From positions 1-8,399 of the forward strand of contig JAAEQP010000756.1 in NCBI GenBank assembly GCA_024231375.1: 8,399 bases of DNA, read 5' to 3'. Below are positions 1-5,336 of this stretch, piece after piece (within the stretch, counting starts at the first letter, position 1; each line of letters starts with the position of its first letter). The notes beneath the pieces are model-generated. The model was not told where the DNA came from and ran no database searches. It saw nothing but the letters and a program-made list of their open reading frames with translations. Position numbers and translations under genes: made by a program. The DNA is from a bacterium. Its GTDB lineage: Bacteria > Hydrogenedentota > Hydrogenedentia > Hydrogenedentiales > SLHB01.

Positions 1-1
1 G

Positions 2-1363
2 CTGGCCGGGGCGCGTCAGGGCCTGACGGTTCTGTGCCTGGAGAAGGCCGACCGGATTGGCGGAAACGCGGTGCGGTCGGGCGTGACCATGTGGGAACCG
101 GGCGTGGGCGGCACGGGGTTCCCCTTCGAGATCTATTCGCGACTGAGAGGTATCCCTGACGCGGTGGGGGTGTACTCCTTTGGTCGTCACTTCTCGTGGG
201 ACGGACGCGAGTCGTTTCCCGGGGGCGAGCACGTCGTGGACCCAACGCGCCACTACATCGACACGCTGCGCCGCCACCGATCCAGAGAGAAGCAAACGGA
301 TCCGCCATTCCGCAAGGAATACTGGCACGGTGTGATCTTCGAACCTGACGCCTACGAGCAAGTGCTTCGCGAGATGCTGAAGGAGACGGGCAAGGTCACC
401 ATCGCGACGGAGACGACGTTTGCGTCGATCGACGTCGCGGATGGCCGTATCACGGGCATGACGTTGACGAACGGGCGGCGCGTGACGGCAAATGCCTATA
501 TCGACGGCACGGGCGGAGGCGCGTTGTGCAAGGCGGCGGGATGCGAGATGTTGTACGGGCAGGAGAGCCGTGTCCGGTTCAACGAACCCAGCGCGCCCGT
601 GAAGCCCAACGACCGCATCAACGGGGCTACCCTCATCTTCCGCGTCACCAAGACGGACACGCCCGGCATCGAACCGTTGCCGGAAGGAATTCCCGAGAAC
701 TGCTGGTGGGGCGGGTTCGGTTGCATGAGCGCCGTGCGGTATCCCAACGGCGACTACAACTGCAACATGCTGCCCACCATGCGCGGCGTCGATTTCGCCA
801 AGCTCGGGTACGCGAAGGCCTACGAGGAATGCCTACGCCGGGTCTCGGCGTTCTGGCGCTATGTGCAGAAGGGGTGGCCCGAATTCCAGAGCTACCGCAT
901 CGCGTGGATTGCGCCCGCGCTGGGTGTGCGCGAGACCAGCCGCGTGCTGGGCGAATATGTCTTGAGCGAGAACGACTTGCGCGCAGGCGTGTCGGGACAG
1001 ACGCATCCCGATATCATCACCATCGCCGATCATTCCTTCGACCGCCACGGTGAAGGCGGGGGCGGCGAACTGGGCGAACCCTACGGCGTGCCGTACCGGT
1101 GTCTGGTTCCCAAGGGATACACCAATCTACTCGTCGCGTGCCGGGGATCGAGTTTCAGTTCGTTGGCCGCGTCGAGCTGCCGTCTGTCGCGCACCATGAT
1201 GCAACTCGGTCAAGCCGCCGGGACCGCGGCCTGCCTGGCGAAGGCGATGGATGTTGACCTGCCCAACGTGCCGCCGGACCAACTACGCGACGCACTACGG
1301 GCGCAGCACGTCGAAGTGGATTGGCCGAGGACGCCGGAGATCGAGAAGCATCTGGCGGAATGA
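2..1363 (+). CDS. FAD-dependent oxidoreductase (PF12831-like), 5'-truncated by window edge
   Basis: The frame is open from base 2 to TGA at 1361-1363, giving 453 visible residues. The first in-frame GTG (71) is internal, because the upstream codons already read as the end of a Rossmann fold (GLTVLCLEKADRIGGN). E14 is the acidic residue expected at the end of beta-strand 2 that contacts the FAD ribose. The GxGxxG loop itself lies outside the window. Further family-like motifs are DGTGGG near 168-173, LGVRETSRVLGEY near 307-320 and VPYRCLVPKG near 363-372. Near 399-415, MMQLGQAAGTAACLAKA resembles the C-terminal FAD-binding helix of this family. The substrate cannot be read from the sequence. 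Homologues are often labelled simply 'FAD-dependent oxidoreductase', and whether this one is exported is unknown because its N-terminus is missing. It runs in the same direction as the propeller genes but is 472 nt away from them, so co-transcription is doubtful. Confidence 0.85.
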   Translation: MAGARQGLTVLCLEKADRIGGNAVRSGVTMWEPGVGGTGFPFEIYSRLRGIPDAVGVYSFGRHFSWDGRESFPGGEHVVDPTRHYIDTLRRHRSREKQTDPPFRKEYWHGVIFEPDAYEQVLREMLKETGKVTIATETTFASIDVADGRITGMTLTNGRRVTANAYIDGTGGGALCKAAGCEMLYGQESRVRFNEPSAPVKPNDRINGATLIFRVTKTDTPGIEPLPEGIPENCWWGGFGCMSAVRYPNGDYNCNMLPTMRGVDFAKLGYAKAYEECLRRVSAFWRYVQKGWPEFQSYRIAWIAPALGVRETSRVLGEYVLSENDLRAGVSGQTHPDIITIADHSFDRHGEGGGGELGEPYGVPYRCLVPKGYTNLLVACRGSSFSSLAASSCRLSRTMMQLGQAAGTAACLAKAMDVDLPNVPPDQLRDALRAQHVEVDWPRTPEIEKHLAE

Positions 1364-1371
1364 CGCCGAAT

Positions 1372-1416
1372 GGTGCGTGCTCACTTTGTTCGACGCACCC
1401 TACGAAGATTGCTTCG
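1372..1416 (+). terminator. Two small hairpins after the oxidoreductase, possible weak terminator
   Basis: A 7-bp stem (GGTGCGT 1372-1378 with ACGCACC 1393-1399, 14-nt loop) begins 8 nt after the oxidoreductase stop. A 5-bp stem follows (CGAAG 1403-1407 with CTTCG 1412-1416, ATTG loop). No T-run follows either stem, so this is not a canonical intrinsic terminator. The structures sit between convergent genes, where a terminator would be expected. Confidence 0.25.
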
Positions 1417-1478
1417 AGGTGAAGGCAAAGCGACGTAAGCGTGCCGACGCGGGTTCAACCAGGGGTTGACTGGCAGCT

Positions 1479-1724
1479 TCACCGATCTGCGCCTGTCGGC
1501 AGGTCGGGGACCCGCGCCAAGTCAAGCCTCCCTAGGGGCGCGCGGCGCAGAAACTCTACGAGAGTCTCGCGGCCTTGCGTGAGTCGATCATATTCTTGCG
1601 ATGAAAGAACCACCGCCAAGTCCTCGCCGACCTTAAGGATGCGTTGCGGCCCGTCGCGCAACGCCGATGCAACGATTTCGCTCAGCTTGTGTTCAGCTTT
1701 CTGCATTTTCCACTCTCGACCCAC
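1479..1724 (-). CDS. Phd/YefM-type antitoxin, apparently without a toxin partner
   Basis: This gene encodes 81 residues in the pattern of Phd/YefM ('prevent-host-death') antitoxins. W5 precedes an amphipathic helix, KAEHKLSEIVASAL (9-22). Next come GPQRILKVGEDLAVVLSS (25-42), EYDRL (44-48) and a C-terminal LVEFLRRAPLGRLDL segment (55-69). In the family, the N-terminal half dimerises and binds operator DNA, and the C-terminal tail wraps and neutralises a toxin such as Doc, YoeB/RelE or a PIN-domain VapC. GTG at 1724 is preferred because GGAG lies 9 nt upstream and it puts W5 at the usual position. GTG at 1739 would add five residues without a good ribosome site, and ATG at 1706 would remove the conserved start of the helix. 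Normally the toxin follows directly, but the 115 nt before the oxidoreductase hold no recognisable one. It is either an orphan antitoxin or the remnant of a module. Confidence 0.8.
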   Translation of the reverse strand: MGREWKMQKAEHKLSEIVASALRDGPQRILKVGEDLAVVLSSQEYDRLTQGRETLVEFLRRAPLGRLDLARVPDLPTGADR

Positions 1725-1736
1725 GAGACACGTCTC
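1725..1736. promoter_or_regulatory. Short palindrome over the antitoxin ribosome site
   Basis: GAGAC-AC-GTCTC is a 5-bp-arm inverted repeat immediately upstream of the preferred GTG at 1724. It overlaps the GGAG ribosome site on the minus strand (1737-1734). Phd/YefM proteins autoregulate through palindromes near their own start, so this could be an operator or an RNA hairpin masking the ribosome site. At this arm length, chance is a real alternative. Confidence 0.2.
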
Positions 1737-1792
1737 CACACTGCGTAGGGAACTTCTGTTTGTGCCACGCTATCCAGTTGGCCGCGACCTCT

Positions 1793-1820
1793 ATGGTATC
1801 CTCTGTCCTATGCACATCAA
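1793..1820 (-). promoter_or_regulatory. Possible sigma70-like promoter for the antitoxin gene
   Basis: On the minus strand, TTGATG (1820-1815) and TACCAT (1798-1793) match the -35 and -10 consensus at four of six positions each, with a 16-nt spacer. Transcription would start near 1785, about 60 nt before the antitoxin start. The motif lies in the 111-nt region shared with the divergently transcribed kelch gene, so regulation of the two could be linked. I found no comparably spaced pair for the plus strand. Promoter consensus in this organism is unknown. Confidence 0.25.
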
Positions 1821-1835
1821 CGGCGGAGACACACC

Positions 1836-3014
1836 ATGACTCACGGCAGTCCAACGACAATGCTAGCGATGATCCTGGTATGCTGCGCGGCAGTCCACGC
1901 CGCCGAGACCGACAAGGCCATCCCCAAGGCCGACAGGACCGTCGCTCCGCCGCTTTCGGCGAATCTACCGGCTGAATACGCGGCGTTGCCGGTGTTCGGT
2001 TCAATCGACTGGGAAACCCGGCGGCTACCGTGGGTGGGTCCGGGTCCTGACGAAGGCGTCAGCGGTCTCGGCATGGTGCCGGTCGACGGCAAACTCTATC
2101 TGACCGGCGGATTTATTCCTGGCGGCGACGAGTCGGGCGACGAGGTTAGCCATCGCACCTCTCGGTGGACGTGGCGCTACGATCCTGCCAGCGACACGTG
2201 GGATCGCCTTGCCGACGCGCCCATACGCCGCGAGTATGTGCGCAGCATCGCCACATCCGATTCTGTCTACCTGGTCGGCGGCGGTTGTCAGTACAAAGGG
2301 CAGAATCCGCCTTACCGGGTTCACGGCGAGTGTGCCCGGCTGGATCTGAAGGCCAACCCGTCCGCGTGGAGCACGTGTGATTCGCTCAATGTACCGCGCA
2401 CGCACACAGCAGTGGGCTGCATTGGTCGACATCTGGTCGTTGCGGGCGGTAACGAGTACGACCTCGCGGAGAAAGGCTACAGCCACGCCACCATCCGCGC
2501 TACGACGGAAGTCTTCGACACGAGCGACCCCGATGGCGGATGGCGTGAAGCTAAGCCGTTGCCCGGCGCGGGCCGGGGGTGGTCGGCGTCCGTGACGACC
2601 GACGCCCACCTGTATGTGTTCAGCGGACTGACATGGGACGAGTCGAACGATCTCTACGGTACGCCCGAAACGCTTCGCTACGAACCGGCCGCCGACACGT
2701 GGGACAAGCTCGCTCCGCCGCCGCTGGCCATGTCGGGTTGGGAAGGCGCGCTCTATGCCGACCGGTTCGCCATCATTGTGGGCGGCGTCGAGCGTAGAGT
2801 AGGGGCGAAGATTGGGTGGTCGGACCTGGTGTGGGCCTACGACATCCAGGACAACCAATGGCTTCGCGTGAACGGGCTCTTGCCGCCCGGGGCCGTGTTC
2901 AACGACCCCGGCGTGGCCATTGTCGGCGACACCATCTATGTCGCCGGCGCGGAAGGCCCGTACGGCAGTCACTACAACTACTTCCTGGTCGGCCGCATTC
3001 GAAGAGACTCGTAG
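1836..3014 (+). CDS. Secreted kelch-repeat (six-bladed beta-propeller) protein
   Basis: The product has 392 residues. ATG 1836 is supported by GGAG seven nt upstream. Residues 1-22 form a signal peptide, with a hydrophobic stretch MLAMILVCCAAV and probable cleavage at VHA-A or HAA-E. No lipobox is evident despite the two cysteines. About six kelch-like units follow. Each has a hydrophobic strand ending in GG or a variant, near residues 84-91, 145-151, 197-201, 259-265, 310-314 and 367-372. Between them recur the typical kelch aromatic spacings, such as YDPASDTWDRL (from about 113) and YEPAADTWDKL (about 281-291). This predicts a six-bladed propeller in the periplasm or outside the cell, like the galactose oxidase central domain or N-acetylneuraminate epimerase. 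No catalytic residue set could be assigned, so a binding role is equally possible. The next gene starts 30 nt downstream on the same strand, suggesting co-transcription. Confidence 0.88.
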   Translation: MTHGSPTTMLAMILVCCAAVHAAETDKAIPKADRTVAPPLSANLPAEYAALPVFGSIDWETRRLPWVGPGPDEGVSGLGMVPVDGKLYLTGGFIPGGDESGDEVSHRTSRWTWRYDPASDTWDRLADAPIRREYVRSIATSDSVYLVGGGCQYKGQNPPYRVHGECARLDLKANPSAWSTCDSLNVPRTHTAVGCIGRHLVVAGGNEYDLAEKGYSHATIRATTEVFDTSDPDGGWREAKPLPGAGRGWSASVTTDAHLYVFSGLTWDESNDLYGTPETLRYEPAADTWDKLAPPPLAMSGWEGALYADRFAIIVGGVERRVGAKIGWSDLVWAYDIQDNQWLRVNGLLPPGAVFNDPGVAIVGDTIYVAGAEGPYGSHYNYFLVGRIRRDS

Positions 3015-3032
3015 GCGGCCCGCGTTCAGTTG

Positions 3033-3038
3033 AAGGAG
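3033..3038 (+). promoter_or_regulatory. Ribosome-binding site that fixes the FG-GAP gene start
   Basis: AAGGAG lies six nt before ATG 3045. It shows that translation starts at 3045 and not at the in-frame TTG at 3030, which precedes the ribosome site. Confidence 0.75.
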
Positions 3039-3044
3039 ATTCTC

Positions 3045-5048
3045 ATGCATTCCTTGTGTCGTTCCACGCGTGTCATGCAGATTGCGTGTCTTGTTGCAGT
3101 AAGTCTTGCCGCCGTACCCGCCTCCGCCCAACTCGTCAGCGGCGAGTTCATCCCGTGTGGCGCGCCGGACGGTGTTGGCCCACTCGCGGCTGAGAAGATC
3201 GTGAACCATCCCGTGGGCGCCGCGGACGTGTTCGGCAGGGACTACCCGGACCTGTTCGTCATGAGCGGCAGCCGGTTCTATCCGGGTTTGCTGCTGTTTC
3301 CGTGGGAGAGCACGTCCGACGACGGCGTGCCGGTGTTCGGCGAAGCGCGGACCGTTGCCACGCCCGGATGCGTCAAGCCGGGCAATCCGGGGACCATCTT
3401 CGACCGGAACGGAGAGGTCCACGCGCTGTGGGTCGCGAAGGGCGATCTCATTCACCTCACCCTCGACAAGGCCACGCTGACGTTCAAGGAAGTGGCGCGC
3501 CGTAAGCTCTCCGGGTTGCCGCGCGGTCCGCACGCGGTGGCGTGGTTGCCCGATGCGGAAGGCGACGGTGGCAGCGTGGTTGTCGCGATCACCGACGGCA
3601 AGGGCTATGGACCGCCCATGGACGGATTCACGTCGTCGCGCGATCCCCGCTACGACCCCTACGACGGCGCGGGCATCTGGCGCGGCGGATTCTCCTACGT
3701 TACGTTGTATGCGGTGCGGTTTGACCGGTTCATGGAGGAACCCGTTGGCGAACCCCGGCGGATCGTGCCCACGGACCGCGAGGTGCTCCAGCACGCGCGG
3801 TCGCTCACCGTGGTCGACGTGGGCAACGGACCCGCCGTGGTTTCGGGGTCGATCTACGGACCCATCTACCATTTCGCGGCTGACGACTCGGGCGCGTTTG
3901 AATCGGGACACATGATCGCCGACGACAACGGCATCGCCCTGCGGCATCCGAGCATCAAGCCCACGCCCGTGGCGTATCCCGACGCGGACGGCCGCTGGTG
4001 CAACCTGCTGGCGGGGGGCGAAGGCGCGGTCCACTTCTACCGCTTCTTGGACCGCTTCACCCCGGCCGGACAACCCGTATACGCCCCGTCCACGCCCGCG
4101 CTCCAACGTGACGCCGATCTCTATGCAGGCACGTTGCCCGTACCCAACGCGGTCGATTGGGACGGCGATGGTCTTGTCGACATCGTCGCCGGCAATTCGG
4201 AAGGCTTCGTGCTCTTCTGCCGGAACGTGGGCACTGCCGATGCGCCGAGATTCCTGTCCCCCGTGCCACTCGAGGCCGGTGGCGACATTATCTGCGTCCA
4301 GCCCGGTTACAGCGGCAGCATCCAGGGGCCCGGCGAAGCGCGATGGGGGTACACCTGTCCGACGGTCGCCGACTGGAACCGCGACGGGTTGCCCGACGTG
4401 CTGTTGAGCGGTGCCACGGCACAGCATCACGTGTATTTCAACGTCGGGACGCGGACTGAACCCAAATTTGACCATGCGCGACCGGTCTATTGCGACGGCC
4501 TTGAACTCCACGGCACGTGGCGCGTCAAACCCGGTGTGGCCGAGATGGCGGGCCGCATGGCCTACGTTGCCCTCGATGACGACGACGAATTCCATCTCTA
4601 TTGGCAGATAGATGTGTACAACCTGGAGAACGCCGGCAAACTTCGGCTCGAATCCGGCGCGGTTATCGGCGCGAACTTCCTCAAATCCGGCGGTACCGGC
4701 CGCATCAAGATCTCACTCGTCGATTGGGACCGCGACGGTCGCACCGATCTCCTCATCGGCACCCCGCGCCACGCGTCCATCCCCGACCCCGACAACGGCT
4801 TGCCCCAATCCCTCGGGTTGCCCGGCAGCGGCGTCCTCCTCCTCCGCAACCGCGGCACCGACGCCGAACCCGTCTTCGCCCACCCCGAAACCCTCAAGTT
4901 CAAAGGCGCCGACATCTTCTTCGGCCAACACGCCTGCGGTCCCACCCCCTTCGGCGATCCGGCGAAGCCGGGCCTGATTGTCAGCGTCGAGACCGGCCAC
5001 TTCCGCTACTTTGCCCCGGAGGATATCGGGTTCGGCAAGCCGGATTGA
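3045..5048 (+). CDS. Secreted FG-GAP/VCBS-type beta-propeller protein
   Basis: The product has 667 residues. The N-terminus (1-28) is a signal peptide with a positively charged start, a hydrophobic core IACLVAVSLAAV and a type I cleavage site ASA-Q after residue 28. Three FG-GAP/VCBS-type calcium-binding loops are clear: DWDGDGLVDIVAG (371-383), DWNRDGLPDVLLSG (443-456) and DWDRDGRTDLLIG (560-572). A degenerate unit, VGAADVFGRDYPDLFVMSG, lies near residues 57-75. Such repeats build integrin-alpha-like propellers in which the aspartates bind calcium. In environmental bacteria they occur in exported binding proteins and sometimes in polysaccharide lyases. No catalytic domain is visible and the substrate is unknown. 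It follows the kelch gene by 30 nt, so the two may act together outside the cytoplasm. The last fifth (about 4750-4960) uses C-ending codons almost exclusively, unlike the rest of the gene. It ends one base before the repeat block. Confidence 0.88.
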   Translation: MHSLCRSTRVMQIACLVAVSLAAVPASAQLVSGEFIPCGAPDGVGPLAAEKIVNHPVGAADVFGRDYPDLFVMSGSRFYPGLLLFPWESTSDDGVPVFGEARTVATPGCVKPGNPGTIFDRNGEVHALWVAKGDLIHLTLDKATLTFKEVARRKLSGLPRGPHAVAWLPDAEGDGGSVVVAITDGKGYGPPMDGFTSSRDPRYDPYDGAGIWRGGFSYVTLYAVRFDRFMEEPVGEPRRIVPTDREVLQHARSLTVVDVGNGPAVVSGSIYGPIYHFAADDSGAFESGHMIADDNGIALRHPSIKPTPVAYPDADGRWCNLLAGGEGAVHFYRFLDRFTPAGQPVYAPSTPALQRDADLYAGTLPVPNAVDWDGDGLVDIVAGNSEGFVLFCRNVGTADAPRFLSPVPLEAGGDIICVQPGYSGSIQGPGEARWGYTCPTVADWNRDGLPDVLLSGATAQHHVYFNVGTRTEPKFDHARPVYCDGLELHGTWRVKPGVAEMAGRMAYVALDDDDEFHLYWQIDVYNLENAGKLRLESGAVIGANFLKSGGTGRIKISLVDWDRDGRTDLLIGTPRHASIPDPDNGLPQSLGLPGSGVLLLRNRGTDAEPVFAHPETLKFKGADIFFGQHACGPTPFGDPAKPGLIVSVETGHFRYFAPEDIGFGKPD

Positions 5049-5079
5049 TTGAACCACGAAGGGTAGAAGGGCACGAAGG
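5049..5079 (+). repeat. Left copy of 31-nt inverted repeat (CACGAAG type)
   Basis: The segment begins TTGAACCACGAAGG directly after the TGA of the FG-GAP gene. It matches the reverse complement of 5306-5336 at 27 of 31 positions (mismatches at repeat positions 15, 16, 22 and 31). It contains two CACGAAG units 17 nt apart. I recall similar 'accacgaagg...cacgaag' tracts between genes of many uncultured bacteria. That recollection is unchecked. Confidence 0.8.
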
Positions 5080-5102
5080 CGGACGGAAATAGGAGCAGTT
5101 TG

Positions 5103-5130
5103 ACAGGATAACGGGATGGACTGGATGGAG
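5103..5130 (+). repeat. Short GGAT-periodic tract
   Basis: GGAT recurs at 5106, 5114 and 5123, that is, every 8-9 nt (ACAGGATAACGGGATGGAC and on). The pattern resembles the degenerate 'acaggat' intergenic repeats that translate on the other strand as HPVHPV or NPVNPV. It is only three units long. Its function is unknown. Confidence 0.45.
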
Positions 5131-5156
5131 AGGTGAGGGCAGCCAGGAGACCGCTG

Positions 5157-5230
5157 TGTAGCGCAGGCGTCTCGCCTGCATTCTTGGCTTCGAGATCCCG
5201 AAGGATTGCAGGCGAGACGCCTGCGCTACA
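5157..5230. repeat. Perfect 24-bp-arm palindromic element (REP/MITE-like hairpin)
   Basis: The left arm 5157-5180 (TGTAGCGCAGGCGTCTCGCC and four more bases) is exactly reverse-complementary to the right arm 5207-5230. Within the 26-nt loop a further short stem can form (CTTCG 5188-5192 with CGAAG 5199-5203). Read in either direction it translates as SAGVSPA...AGETPAL, so it creates matching false ORFs on both strands. Similar palindromes are, from memory, abundant between genes in PVC-like genomes, possibly as non-autonomous elements moved in trans. It sits between two convergent genes. The RNA stem could act as a bidirectional terminator or stabilise both 3' ends, although no T-run follows it. 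Confidence 0.85.
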
Positions 5231-5258
5231 AGACGCCCGGCCCTGCATTATCTCCCCA

Positions 5259-5330
5259 TTCGTGTACATGTCCCGACATTCGTGGGCATTCGTGATCAGG
5301 GCTTCACTTCGTGCTCTTCTGTCCTTCGTG
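5259..5330 (-). repeat. Interspersed CACGAA units
   Basis: TTCGTG (CACGAA on the minus strand) occurs at 5259-5264, 5279-5284, 5289-5294, 5308-5313 and 5325-5330. The last two overlap the right inverted-repeat copy and have the same 17-nt spacing as the two units in the left copy. The extra units suggest the right end is a longer version of the same degenerate repeat. Confidence 0.6.
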
Positions 5331-5336
5331 GTTCAA
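5306..5336 (-). repeat. Right copy of 31-nt inverted repeat (CACGAAG type)
   Basis: Read on the minus strand it starts TTGAACCACGAAGG and pairs with 5049-5079 at 27 of 31 positions. Its TTGA supplies the TGA stop (5335-5333) of the large minus-strand gene, so the repeat overlaps the end of that coding sequence. Together the two copies bound a 288-nt block. Confidence 0.8.

Noticed and set aside
1380..1482. GTG-initiated 33-codon minus frame overlapping the antitoxin stop as GTGA, as a toxin candidate
   Set aside because: The overlap is typical of toxin-antitoxin pairs, but the peptide is short and Arg/Pro-rich and matches no toxin pattern.
2025..4595. Minus-strand 856-residue open frame
   Set aside because: It lies antisense to two well-supported secreted proteins. 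Its translation is rich in Arg, His, Gly and Val with no domain, and rare TTA/CTA/TCA codons in the sense genes explain its length.
5006..5269. Minus-strand 87-residue frame with AGVSPA/AGETPAL
   Set aside because: It is the mirror reading of the same palindrome plus the GGAT tract, and it overlaps the FG-GAP gene end.
5049..5336. CRISPR array or tRNA in the repeat block
   Set aside because: Repeat units are short, unevenly spaced and lack unique spacers of constant length. No cloverleaf with a T-arm could be found. No tRNA or rRNA was seen elsewhere in the window.
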